Below, piece after piece: positions 45,195 to 59,205 of a DNA stretch of 64,000 nucleotides (position 1 is its first letter; every line of letters starts with the position of its first letter). Source of the DNA: Patiria pectinifera (lineage: Eukaryota > Echinodermata > Asteroidea > Valvatida > Asterinidae); NCBI GenBank assembly GCA_029964075.1, contig CM057130.1, positions 620,001 to 684,000 on the forward strand, read 5' to 3'. The notes under the pieces are model-generated. The model was not told where the DNA came from, ran no database searches, and saw only the letters and a program-made list of their open reading frames with translations. Made by a program: the position numbers and the translations under genes.

Positions 45195-48193
45195 AATATG
45201 ACATTCCAATGCTAAATATTGCTTCAAGCAATGTTTTTGTTGAGACTTGGAAACGTTTGATTGCGTTATTATCTGTAGCCTGCCTTCTGTGAACAGGCGC
45301 CATGCTATCGGCTATGTTAGCACAAAGTAAAGCATTTAAAGATCACAATTCATAGACAATTATTTGCATAAATACAAATTTTAAAAACGGACCTACTTGC
45401 GATAAACCATTGTAACTGCTTATCTGTTTCATTTTAGTATGCAACTAAATATCTATTTGCGGTACGGGGTCCTTTAATTAAAAGAAATGAGGATTAGCTT
45501 GCCGAGTAAACTAAACGGCGAGGGTTTTCTTTCTTTGAGGCAATTATACTGCATCGATCGATTGCACAAGGGCTGGCTTGGGTGTATGGTTCTGAAAAAG
45601 GACTCACGATGATTGAGAATTCAGAAAGCAAGCTAATTAAATCTGTCCAGCTTTTGGCTTTCGAGGCTCAGTATTAAATATGCATGTGAATACTATGAAA
45701 ATAATTTGTTAACAAAATGATCCAGTTCAGTGTACTTCTAAGCACTGCATTTTTGTTTAGATGTACACTGTATCGCTGTTTTTGTAGAAAGAAATGTCTG
45801 CACATCTTCACAAAAAAACGTAGTGCTTTCATATTTTTGCTGGTATATTTATCATCACACTCATTAGATCACATTTTTTATACATCTGCATGGTCAATTG
45901 AAACTTTAATTGAAGATTTAATTTTAATGAAAATGTTGAAAAATTTAGAGGTTTTAGAAACGTTTCATTTCTAAGAACATAAGGAATTATCAACAAAACT
46001 TAATAAAAGCATTAAAAGTATTTTCATCGCTATTAATTCACTGGAACAGTTGAGCATTATGGAATCATTGTTTGAAAACAATAATACCACAACCACTAGT
46101 AACTCATTCCTTTTTCAACAATTAGCGAACAACTCAACAATTATAATATCACAATATCTCACAAAAAGGTGATGGAGGCTCAAAAGACAACCAGAATTTA
46201 TCCTTACCACAGTAACATGCGTCGCTGTTTTGATATGTCCCGAGTGCATCTCCGAAACTTGTCGTTGTACGCCTGGTTAAAAAAATTCAGCAGTATCGAG
46301 TCTGATAACAAGCCACAACCAGAATGGTCAAGTTTTTGCTGTCGCAGGATTGAACACTGTCTCAATACATGTGAACATTCTTTGAGAGACAAAATGACAA
46401 GTAGACACAGAGGGTGGGCTGGGTTGTTCCCCACCCCTGCGATGGTGTTGGGTTTGGAGAACACTTGTATCACTGCTAGATGGAACCCCTGCTAGTTGCC
46501 TTCCAGACTGACCTTCTTCCCTGTCGTCACGCTCACTCTACGAGCAGCTTGTTGCTTCACTCCAGACCTCACTTGCAAACGGCTGTCTCATCACTTTCGA
46601 CTCCCCGTGTCGCATAATTAAGTTTTTATACAGGACTCAAAATACATGACGGAGAATAAAAATAAACCGGCAAATTTGCCCTGTGCGTGGATGGCTAGTG
46701 TGCACACAGTATGTCTACAAATTAGAGTAATGTCATTTTGCGTGTCTACTGTCTGCTGCTTCTACCTGCACAATGACAAGCCGAGCCATACAGGATGTAC
46801 AATTGTGTGTACATGTATGTGTGCGTGGGACACACAATCTCAAAGGCCTAACCACTGAGTATTTTTGCCTCTCCCCCTCCGTGATCGCTCAATTTCCAGT
46901 CGAGGCAAAAAGCTCACCCGCCTAGAAACTGATGAGATGGCTCCATCTCCCTGTTCCCTGGCAACCACGAAAAAGATTTACTTAGCCTCAGGAAAAACTA
47001 AGCCCCATGATCTGAGTTATTATCAATATTAAAAAAAAAAATTCCCAACCCCCCTCGACATGATCCCGCTTTCTTAGGCTGGTGTTTGGCAAAGAGACAA
47101 GGTGTGAACTCACACAGCCCAAGGCCACAACAAGCAGCCAGATTTTAATAAACTTTTATTGCATTTTGTAGCGGTGTAAGGCTATTATGATACACATGCA
47201 TCTACCGGTCAGAGCTAACAGGATTGAGATCTGAACTTGTCAGGTCCATGTATGAGGATGATACACACGTACTAGACACTCCAAACACTACTTCGGTATG
47301 CGGATTTACGGAAGATATCCACTTGGAAAATGTCAATGAGATTCACATTGTCAACCTTTAGATGTTATCGTTTGAGACAGAACGCTATGACAAATGCTTT
47401 ATGTATAGTGCTTTATGGCAAATGCAACTGAAGGAATACATTATAAAATGTCACCCAAATCTTTTGTTGTTTCCAAGTAAATTGCATTAAAGAAGAAATT
47501 GAAAAATTTGCATATCAGTAGTTGCACTTATTTCCAATTGTGGCATTTATTTTTCTCAATTATGATTTTACTGACGCAAAACAATTTATTGAAATTATCC
47601 CCCCAAAAAGTTCAATGATAAGGGAAGATTTGTGAATAATTCAAAAATTGCCATTATTTTGTGTGGGTCATCAGGAATAGTTAATTAATTACAAGCTTTT
47701 ATATTTAAAATAATTTTCTCTCTATTGTTTCCCAAGGGTAAATGGGAACTGAACATGGAGACTTTTTTTTTAGCGTACAAACCTTTCATTATGCAAAAAT
47801 GAACTTGAAGAGTAATAAATTTTACCATTTGAATACCGGCATTTACCCAGCTGTCAGCCAAGACCCTTAATGTTCTTATTTCAAAAAACGGTTATTTTGT
47901 AGCACATTTTATGGGAGTGGCTTTCTAACATAACAAGCTTGCACCATACATTCGTAACAGCACACAAATTCAAGAAGGCAGCTGACCAGGATAATTTTCA
48001 GCTAAATTGCAACCTTGCCCTTTCTTAAAATGCATAAGTTCGGACAGTAAAAATAAAGAAACATCATCTTGAAGAAATTGTGTGTCCCAATCGACTCAAC
48101 TAGATACCCTCTGTTTAATATCGCTACCGATGATAGGTCTATCAGCATGCATGGGACAGATGGACTGTACTTAAAATGAGCCCACATCCATCT

Positions 48194-48206
48194 GTTGCCT
48201 AGCAAC
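48194..48206. promoter_or_regulatory. X-box (RFX) palindrome
   Basis: GTTGCCTAGCAAC, with perfect inverted half-sites GTTGC/GCAAC, matches the RFX-family binding pattern. It lies in otherwise repeat-free DNA. Confidence 0.5.
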
Positions 48207-51200
48207 CAAGATATAAAATGACCCCTGATGGATCATTGCATCCCGTCGACAAATAAACCCCGCATTGGGCAATATGTTAAGTCTTTTGATGACAGATGTT
48301 TCCCTTCTTTCATATTTTAACAGCTTTTCATCATGAAAATATTACAATAAAAGGATTTCTATAAAAAAAAATTCACCAATTCCTTCAGCCGTTACATGTA
48401 GTCTGTTTTTCATGCAGTCTTTCAATTAGAACATTAAAACAAGAGGAATTCTAAGAAATATATACAGATGAAAAAAAATATTAAAAGTACCGGTATATGT
48501 ATGATCAGCCAAAACAATTAATGCTAACAGCCAAATATTTCATTAATTGTTTAGTTTAAAGCACATTGAGATATATGAATTGTATCTTGCATCAAGACCC
48601 GATACTCTGAAATTCAAAGCCTTTCCTCAATTAAACAACAGAGGGCAGCATAACTATTTCCGGGCAGACCACGTCCAAGTTTTGGGACAATAATTTTGCT
48701 ACGGATGGAAACCTTTCCAGCTTCAAGCTAAAGAGGGGGCTATGCGACGTAACAAAAGCCAGCACAGGCTCAACTGGCAAGCATGCTGCTGCAGCAGCCA
48801 GATACCGTATACTCAATAACGACTTGCACCCATGCATAAATGAACCAATTTCATTGTTCGTCATATATTTGCGTACATAATATTATTAGTTTATAAGGAA
48901 AAGATTCGAAAATTGCAATCCAGTGAGTTCTATACTTGGTTTACATGAATATACCGGTACACTTATACTTCATCAATCAAAAAAATTGTGAAAGGAGAAA
49001 AAAATTCATATGCAATACAAAATTTTGAATAAAAACCTTGGTGTATACCAGCTATTTGAATTTTGAAACAGTGCCTCAATTTGTTCCATGAGTTTTACTT
49101 ATTTCTGAATAATCATCCCAGTACAATACAAGCAAAGCACTAACACACTTCCATACTGGAAATCGCAACCGTTAATTTTAGGGTGAAATGTGTTTAATAT
49201 TGAGTGAAACAGTTTGTCCAGACTCAAGAGCGATTTAAAAAAAAAAAAGAGTGGTGAAATTCCTCTTGTCACGGTTGAAATGTATTTTCAATTATTCATT
49301 AATTTAGGGCATTCAAATCAAGATTTTCTAATTATTTTCACTGTACTTTATTAATTCCACTTATTTTGCAAAATACTACAGTGTAATTGGTAAACACGTT
49401 TTTTAATTAAAATTTAATTATTTTTATCAACTCTCAAAATGCACAACAGATAATTGTCTTTCATTCCATAAAAACGAAATCTAAACAATTAATGCGGCCT
49501 GACGTTGCGAACTTAACAAGTTCTTCTTCAGAGGCAAAATGGCAGAGGTATCAGAAACAAACATGTGGGGACTCACAAACATGCAGGGGTTGGGAGGGGA
49601 AACACAGAAGGGATAAATTGGGTGGAGTTATCTTAAAACTGATTTCACTTTTAGTCGATGCAAAATGATCTTTCTGGCCTGTTGAGTGAATTGTAAAGTC
49701 ATATCCTGTTGCATATTTACTGCAAGGTCATGCCAAGTTGCCAACCATAGATTGATCCTAGAGTTCATCTACTGAGTTCTACCGTACCCTGCGACTGCTT
49801 CCATGATCTGGGCCATTTCATTCACCCCACCCCCAGGACCAAGTAAGGCAATTATACAGTTCACGCTTGTGTTATCAATGACTACTCAAATGAAAGAAAT
49901 TGCTGGAGGGGTGAAAAAATAGATGATGATCACAATAATCCGCTCAGAATTAAAGGTGATTTCCCCTTTTCTCGGGAAATAAGCCAGCAGTGGTAAACCT
50001 GGTAAACCGGGTGTCTTGTCTGGTTAGGCTCCAGAGGGTTCATTATATTTCTTTTTGACTTGTCAAATATTTCTTTCTTAATTACACACTGCTTTCTATT
50101 AATATGTTTTATACACTAATACTATTTTTACACATGCATGCATGCAACATAGAAGTAAGTTTTTGTAACACAGAAATTGTAGTCTGAGCAAACCAAATTG
50201 TACCCCAAAAAATATTTTAAAAACAGACACTTATTAATGTTATGATGATTTTGGAGAGCCTGTATCCATTATGTCCAGATTCAAGTGAAAGTGTCCAGTC
50301 TCAGGCAGAGCTGGGCTCTGGCCAAGTCTAGACTTTGACTGTACTGGTATTATTGAGTTTCTTCGGAGTCTACCATACTTTTCACTTTCCAAGACTTTGG
50401 CCTTGACGTGCGAAACTGTTAAAAATTGGCTGTGAAATATTTTGCCTAATATTTAATCCATGAAGATTGATTCCAACACAAACTTTTTCAAACCAAAGAA
50501 CCCTTCCCACCTGTCAATCAAACACTGTTCCTTGACCAATTGGATCACGACGTTTGAACAGGTGACCAAGTCAGGTGACCAAAGGTGGGCAGGGCTTATG
50601 GACAAATCTCAAAGGGTCCATATTCTGGAATCCCACTGCAGATGTAGTGTGTGATACAGAGGCTACTGACCTGGTTCCTCCACACATCTCAAGAATGCTT
50701 CTGGTCTAAGACTATGTGCCAAGAGGCATCTGCCAAGTCTCACGCGTATTAATGCATTTGACAGACACATTCTCAACCTGACAATGACATGCTTATACCA
50801 TCATACTCTTTATCATGCATTCTGTAAATATACTGAACATTACATGCTCGCTAATTAGTGGATATAATATTATCGTCTCAGTTTTCACAAAGAGAATTTT
50901 AACATATTAAATTTGTGTCTTTGTACAATGTACATCAATCTACACGCAAGCTTGGGTACAACTCACTTTCTTTTGTTTAGAGGTTTTTTGTTGTGGCTGG
51001 AATGTACATGTGGGGCCAGTCATTTTGAACAATAACTGATGCGTCCTTTTGGTTACCATGACACATTCTTCATTTCTTGCATGCTGATTAACTCAAAAGT
51101 ATAGAAATGCTGCAGCTAGACAGTCAGTTGACAAATTGTCAATTTGTAAATACTAAACAGAAATATCATCAGATCCAAAGAAAGCTTGCATACACATGCC

Positions 51201-54200
51201 TTCAAGAGCTGCAGGTATCTCAAAACGTATCTCAAAGAAGTTTTTGAGATCTCCTTGAGGGCTTATTTTTTCATTTAATGCCTTTTTAATTTTGTTTTCC
51301 TTTTTCTTTGAAACAACATCTCATTATTTGAAAGTGTGGCACCTTGGAATCCCCTGAGTTGCAATCTACAAAAGTAGATGGACTGCGATGTGGGTGTGAA
51401 ACAATGACCACAACTTACATGTAAGAAAGGGGAAATTTACGCTAGCAAGAGCCAATGTTTGTTATTCTTTGATTTTACCATGAAACTATTATAATATGTC
51501 AGTAGAGCAACCAATTTCAATAAATACAAATCTGACTTCCTTCACGGTACAAAAGAGGACACACTGGCAGCTGCAAGGGCCAAAAATAGTGAAGGAAAGA
51601 TTACTTCTAACCGCATGATATGGGGGATTTTTTTATGAGACATTTAAGAAAATGTTTAGTACTTGTTTGGCTCAATACTGATATACATGTATTTATTTCC
51701 TGGGAACTGTTCATAAACAATTAAAACATTTGATGGCCTAAATGAGTTTGTGGGTTGTATCTCAAAACGATATTTTCACTCTTTAATTTGCATTTATCCC
51801 AAAAGTAACCTTCCAAATTATTGTCAAAAAACTTGCTTGGATTAAGGATCGTACTGGTACTAAATACCCCGTGAAATTATTCCATCTGGCTTGCTGTCAT
51901 TTTAATTGAGAAATGTAGGTGATTTCCAACAACCAGTCAATTGACTGTTTTTAGGAAATAAAGAGTGCAATGGACAAAATCGTGTTCGCGATCAAAAGGT
52001 TGTGCATGGTTTTCATTGTTTTCTCAAAAAAGTGTAATATCCACCGAGCTGCAGCTTAGGTTTTTAACATTCGTCTTTGAATTTTGAGGGGTATTATATT
52101 TTAAACAAACAAAATGCAATGAATCTATATGCCTTTAAGTCAAAAATGATGATTTACCATTGCAATTGCCGCTGCTCTTCTTCTTGACACTGATTAATTA
52201 AAGACACAAGATGATGATCACTAAATGTAACCAACTGACCGTTATAATCAGCGCTGGCATGGCAGGCATGCTAGCTTTCAAAGACATCCCAGACCCCAGC
52301 GAGCCCAGGGTATGACTTGAATGAATGATCCTTACCAGTCGCTGCTAAAAAATTCCAAAAATACTCCAAGAGTACGAAGTGATATAAAACACGTGTCGTC
52401 AGCATTGCTATAGGAGAGAGATCTCTGGATCCTCTGGTCAGGCGACTGGTCATTGGCAGACCAACATTCAAAGCTAAAAATACCGAGAGTGCAATTATGT
52501 TCAGACATCCAATATTGCCAACTGCTCACCAAAAACAAATGTGACTGTCATCCCAAAATGAGCATATAATGTTAGACTTTCAAAGAATTCAGATAATTCT
52601 ATTTCTGGATTCTGCAGAACAAGAGTTAATATAAACTTTGAGGGTACCGAGTATAGCTGAAATATAGACTACTGGTCACCTAGATTGAGGTTTTAAGCTA
52701 AATTAAAGTAAATTTTGAGAAAATGGAATTTGAAAATCCTGCTGTTGTATTTGCCCACATTAAACAGTTTACGTCAATTACATTTCAAGAGATACACACT
52801 ATGCAGTGCAGAGGAGAACCGTTTGCTGAAAGTTGGCATCACGTGACCACCTATTTTTTTTGTAAAAAGCCCACAAAACAAAACCAAGAAATGGATGAAG
52901 GAATAAATGTAGGTTAATGTACAGAGTTCCCTTTTCAAAAATTAGAAGCTGTTAGAAAGGAGCGGCAGGATTTTCATGGTTAATTGGTTGACCCAGTTCA
53001 AGTTGTTAGGTACATGCATGTAAACCTACAATTTCTGGTTACAGTAGCTTTTAGCTCCTTGAAATTTCTCAGACTTTCAATCTAAAGTGAAATGAAATGG
53101 CTTTGAGAGTCTTCTATTAAAAAGTTTAATTAAATAAAATAAATCATGACATGATCATACTACGGTATAATAACAAAAATACTGGGGGAACAAACCCAGT
53201 TATTAAAAACAATCCATAATCTCAAAAATCTCTTGATTGTGTAACACAATTTTTTTCGACAATGCATGATATTATTTGAATGAAGGAATTTTATTTTTAA
53301 ATGATTTGAATGAAGGAGTATTTTTATGCACTTGATCATCACAGACAACCTCAAAAGGTTCAGTGCCATGGTTAATGTCATTAGCGATGTACACGTACAG
53401 TTGTACACTACGCTCCAGTGAATTTACCTTAATTAGAAATTATACTCAAGACACTATGATAACAGAGTTTGTTTTCATAGCTCTCAATAATTAGGTGCCT
53501 CCTTGGCATTTGCAAAATGAAATTGACTTTATTTCAGGAAGCACTAAGATTACGAACAGAAAACCCGGGAGAAAAAAAATTGGGGAATAAATTTTAACAG
53601 GTAAAAAATGGGGGGGGGCAAACAGTGAGAATATTTTGTTGATACAAATGTTACAGACATTTTTTTGAAAGACATTTACTGTAAAATTGCCCTACATGTA
53701 CCGGTAGTTGAGATTTCCTTTCCTTTTTGGGGAGGGGGTGTGGAAGTAGGGGTGACAGGGGATGAGGGCTGTAGGGGAGGGGGCACAAATCCCCTTGCTC
53801 CCAACTCCTAACAGTGGCTGCGTATCAAGCTTACATTTTGTGAACTATGGTTTGGAAAGGCTGCGGTATTCATGAAATCAGCCTATTTCATTTTGTCATA
53901 TATTCATCTAAAAATAGTTGAATGATATTAAGCTTATTCTACTTACTGTTCATGCCAGTCAAAACAGCCCATATCAAGAAGGCAAAGCAGGCAGATAATT
54001 CAACCAGTCTTGAATTACATTGAAGGGTGCAAGGTTACTTTGACACAATATACCCAGTCCACAAAGGTCCTTTGTGGTGGATGTTTTACTGCTGAGGATT
54101 TGATAAATCTCAACAAGAATTTAAGGAGTGGAATAGATTGATCAGTGTGCTATCCATCTTCATATCTGTTGAGAGTCATCTTGATGTGGATCCTATGAAA

Positions 54201-57200
54201 CAGGCTCAGAGTTGCATAAGACGCTGAAAAAAATAGGCCTATTACCCAGGATTTGTTTTCACAGAAAACAAACTTGCCAACTTATTAAACCGGTTTTTTG
54301 GGGTGTAAAATATTGATATCGCTATATTCAAGATGAATCCAACACAATCCAGCAGTCAGCAAGTTCTGTAATATTTTGCTAATCTGAGAAGCAAACAAAA
54401 CAATGCTTGTTCATGTCGGATAATTTTTGGATTGTTTTTGGATTCAGTCATTTTGTACCATGCAGTTGTTGGACTGATTCCTGTTGGATTCAGTGAAGTT
54501 TTCTAGACAAAACCTGAAGAAGATTGGAGATTCATCAGACTTATCTGTGCAGGAACAGGCACAAATGCAGTACGTGCTCATTCAGTACTCTTTCACCAAC
54601 AGCATGTTTACAATTTGCCAAATCTGCCAAAAGTTCTTCCAATGTAATTAAGTAAGGGTGAAATATGCAAAAGCAGGGTTCATGTCTTCAAATTGCTTGA
54701 CCACGGTATCAGTTATACTGGAAAATGTCTTATTCCCGAAAAATGCAGTGAGTACATTTTCCAACCAAACAAAAGTCAACTATATTTCACATACATGTAC
54801 AGTAGGTGTATATTTACAATTACACACTTGGCAGAATGAATTTATTGCACTGTACCAATGAATACAAATTCCTATCATGTGTGTACATGTTTGTGTAGAT
54901 AGATTAATTGCTGTGTGGAGCATGTATGGGACATACATGTAACCTTCAAGTGATGAAATAAGACGTGACATTAAATTGCTGGCTTGATCATTCAAATCAA
55001 TTAAGGTTCTTTTAAAGATCTCATGATGATGTCTCGCTTGTCCTCCAACCGAAGGCAAACACATGTTTGTACAAGCCTTCCAAAATTAAAAACACAATTA
55101 CCCAAGGAATGAAGGGATAAAGGAGGCCTTAAGTGCCTGAAGACCATCTGGGCATGAAATGTCGCCTGGGAAAAAAATGTCTGCAGAGGCAACCTAAAAA
55201 TAACATCAGCGTTTCTTCAGAAATGTGGCAAGATTCGAAAACCACATGGGAAGGATTCCAATGGATGGCTTCCAATTAATAAAAATCCATTGACCAACTT
55301 ACAGCATAGCTGCTAGATTTTTAGAGATAAAATTCAATTCACTTTAATTTGGTACACCCCAATGTACATATTTAATTAAGGGATTTTTGGAAAATTGAAT
55401 AGCCTATCCCTCCAAGAAAAAAGTCCTATAATTATTTCTCAAATGTACTTGTACCGGTAGGTTAAATTAGTTATTCAAGACATTTGTAAGATACGCTCGT
55501 ACAGTGGACTACAATGCATCTTGTACTAAATTTCAATCCACTTAAAGGACAGTTTCTAAATATTCCTACATAGGTATCCTCTTATTTTAAGGGGCACCTG
55601 GGCCCAAATTCACGGCGTTCTTCAACAATTAGCAAACAAGTTGTGCTTACTACAGTAGAACATTGTGCTTTTGCTATCCCTGCTGCTTATGGTCTCCATG
55701 AAACAGATGGAGGCTCAGCTAGCGAAAATTGTGTGCTTAGCAGCGCCATGAAATCGGGCCCTGGCACTTAATCTGTACAACTTTGTTTGGCAAATTATGT
55801 TTCTTTGGCTAGGAAGTAGTCAAGACTAAAACACTTTTGCAATTTTAAAAAAGCCACTTCAAATATCAGCAGGAACATCATATGAATCCACACAGTATAA
55901 AAAAACAACTTTGTCAAAAATAAGGTGCCCTTGTATAAAATCATGCATACTTGCAAAAGTAGGAAATGTTAGTATGCAACCACAAGTCTTTGAAATTAGG
56001 AATTCCTATGCAAATAGGAATTCCCAGAGTCTCTTCTGCCAAAAAAAATTAAATAAATCAGGTCGATACAATTGTACGTGTACTTTAGAAAACAGGAATA
56101 CATGTATGTATGAAGGGTGTTCGCCAACGCACACACCCATGAATATCATGCTCGTATCCTAGCAACAAATGAGAATGAGTAGAACCAAGGGGAAATCAAT
56201 ACCATAATGTGCTCTCAAAACAAAGCTGAAGGAAAAATTTTAAAAAAACACACACAAATCTCAGCCTAAAAATATGACTTAATCATCCTCTTCTTTTGTT
56301 TTGAATTTACAACACGATTGCTGGCTCAAATGTATGCCCTCTGTGAAATTTGATAACAGTCTCCATGTTGTGTGAAATTTGCACTGGACAAGTTTGATTC
56401 TTTAAAACGAAAGGTGACACCTTTTGGAATAATTGACACTTTTCCAGACTATTTATCAAGAAGAAACACTCATTAGGTACTGCAAATAGACCACTTTACA
56501 AAAATGGCCATTGCCAGGAACACCACGCTCATCAATCCTACATGTATGCTGTATGTGATGAGTACACCAAACAGTATCCTTGAGAGTTCCTCCTCATTTT
56601 GCAAATCCCAAACCCCCAAATGCCTCAAAACCAAGCCCGTTGCCAAAGGGGGGGGGCCTGTTTGGGCATATGTGTAGTGGGCCCCCCTAGTTATTCCCCC
56701 CCCCCCTCCCACCAATGCTCAGGGCTGGCAATGGGCCTGCTCAAAACCTGTTTTCCAGAGAGGGGGGAAACCTAGTGTGGATCTGGCTTTAGTCCACAGG
56801 TTCACGCAACCTGCATCGTGAGGACCTGTTTTATATTCAGGTCCACACAAGATGGCACGGTTGGCACACACGTTTGGTTATGGTGTAAATTGAGGACTTC
56901 CTATTGTTCCTCATCATCATTGATCTTTTGTTCATACTTTTGCAACAGCTTTCATTGGTTTTGTACATGTTTTCTAATCCGTGTCATTATCCGTGCTCAT
57001 TATCCGCAACCTGGCCCCTTGCCAGTTTTAAATGTACTTGTTTACTACCGGTTAAATAAGCACATATTTATTCCCTTACTTAATCGAACACTCAACTTCA
57101 ACACGTTGCATACATGTATGTATGCAGAAAATTACCAATCATAACTGTTACAACATAAACAACTAGCACTGGAAGCAGGAAATGGTTAATCGACAAATCT

Positions 57201-58566
57201 TTTAAAAAAAAAGGGGAGGGGGGAGAAATACAACTCGGGTATCAAAAATTGGTCGTTGCTGCATTTCATAAAGTAATACTAAAATACTACACAAATTGGA
57301 ATAGAATATTGACTGAATTAAATATTCAGAACTACCTTCTCGTCCTCACTATGAAGTGGGATACTGCTACCATCTGGAGGAAACAATTCCATTTAAATCT
57401 CGTCATCTAGGCCAAACATCAGAAGAAGAAAATTCGGCTTTTCCAAACTTATCAACTGTAGCACAAAAACGCGCTGCTATTTCTCCAGAAACAGTCTTCC
57501 ACGATAGGTTTTTCTCCAACGAACATTTTCTCTATAAACGTCTCTACGCATATCAGCTAGCTTAATATGGTTAGCCAAACTGTTCACACGTGTTAACAGC
57601 TTTGAGCAAAGTTAGCACGAATGGTGTCCACATTCGCAGATTTGCATTAGGATGCATTAGCAGGAAACGACAGGCAACACATTTCATTCCATGTGCAAAT
57701 TCACCCCACATTTTTACACTTCGCAGGGTCACCAGTTGGGAATGCTACACTGATTGGTTGAGGAAGCTTGGGTACCAGTTTTACAAAATTATCTCATAGG
57801 TTTACCCATCCTCTAAAAAAATAAAAAATTAAAAAACAAAAAAAATTGTACGGCATCTGTACTCATTCCCAGGCAGGAATAAACAAAGCACGATCTAATT
57901 AATGGTGAATTAATTATGAAAAGCAAGATGGCCACACAAAGGAAGAGAATTTTCATTCCTTCTTTGGTTTCTGATGAACACCATATTGATTGCTTTAGGT
58001 CCAGTGCACATGTATTGATCACAACCGCTTTGTGTATCGATCATCCGGTTTTGACGTCATCCTGAGAACACAGACTCTATTGTTGTAAGGGTTCAATGTA
58101 AAATGAAAAAGAATGAACAGATTGTTATTCACTCACTTGTGGTCTGATAAAAGATTAATACTGTGGGAACTGTGCAAGGCATATGGTAAACATGAAATAT
58201 TGTTCAATGTACAGACATTTTGTACATGTAAATAACGTTTCATATTTCAGACAAATTGACATACAATGCCTTTTTTTTTAGATCTATGAAATACCAAATC
58301 CCTTCCCTCTCTTGCAAATATGTTGATGAAGTCCAAGAAATGGACACGCTCTGTGTAGAATCTGTTAACTCGCCCAAGCCAGTTAGCTTGATAAAATAAA
58401 ATACACTTGAAACCATCTATGGTTTAGCGAAATGTAATCAAAAGCGTCACTAAAGCGTCTTATCTCCAGACTGCATTCTTGTCAGTGACACTCACTAAGA
58501 TAAATGAAAATGACCTCTGTGTTTCTTTAAACACCCATCCATCTTTAAAGGTAATACAACATTTGC

Positions 58567-58622
58567 TTTTTCTGTAATTTTCAGAAATGGATGGATTTGG
58601 GGGTCAGTATTTTATAGCAAAT
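58567..58622 (+). repeat. dispersed repeat family F2, copy 2
   Basis: CTGTAATTTTCAGAAAT, GGATTTGGGGGTCAGTATT, TTATAGCAAATA; same as 15050-15118 on the other strand. It is preceded by TTTAAAGGTAATACAACATT, the start word of family F1, so F1 and F2 may be parts of one element. Confidence 0.7.
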
Positions 58623-58654
58623 AGGTCCGTGTACATACCGTCCAATCAGTTACC

Positions 58655-59062
58655 GTTTGAAAATTGTCAAAATAAAAATAAAAAACGAACCCTTTACCGT
58701 TTACTCTATTACCATCTTGGTAAAGAAACAGAAAAAGGAAATCGTTTACCAGTTTCCGTTTATGCGTCTAAAAAACGAAAACAGAAAAACAAAAGTGTTG
58801 TACCTTTTACCATTTTTAAAATTGTAAACAGAAAAATGAAAAAGCAAACCCTTTTCCAATTTTTGGTTTTGGATTTTTGAACAGAAAAATGAAAAAGCAA
58901 ACCCTTTTCCAAATTTTGGTTTTGGATTTTTGAACAAAAAAATGAAAAAGCAAACCCTTTTCCAATTTTTGGTTTTGAATTTTGAAGAGAAAATGAAAAA
59001 AGCAACCCTTTTTCAATTTTTTGGTTTTGAATTTTGAACAGAAGAATGAAAAAGCAACACAT
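58655..59062. repeat. 53-bp tandem array, increasingly degenerate leftwards
   Basis: Units start at 58827, 58880, 58933, 58985 and 59037 (periods 53, 53, 52, 52). Each has GAAAAATGAAAAAGCAAACC, CTTTTCCAATTTTTGGTTTT and GGATTTTTG-type wording. Older units upstream to about 58655 keep CAGAAAAA...TTACC words. The overlapping open frames with Phe-rich repeats are the array read in different phases, not genes. Confidence 0.88.
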
Positions 59063-59205
59063 ACTTTTAACATCACAACTTACATGTACCTTGGTCACAT
59101 GGGACATTTCATGACAGCATTTAGTGTCTCTGTAGGTTTTAAATGAATTAATCCCTAATCCCTATGATCTCAGAATAAATACAAGATTTCTATTGTTTTA
59201 GCCAT

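Larger units (their letters stand above)
42878..58560. other. long AT-rich stretch, largely featureless
   Basis: No coding gene recognised. Visible are a perfect 15-bp hairpin (45163-45194), X-box-like motifs (48194 and near 56157), G runs near 53610 and 53740, and a C/G-rich patch at 56635-56740 whose AGCCCGTTGCCA and TGGCAATGGGCC are inverted (a possible decayed MITE end). 44380-44600 and 46160-46500 are compositionally balanced. Open frames are 60-108 codons with no domain I recognise. Confidence 0.5.

Noticed and set aside
58587..59107. Phe/Lys-rich repeat protein frames
   Set aside because: Three overlapping frames are all open because of the 53-bp tandem array.
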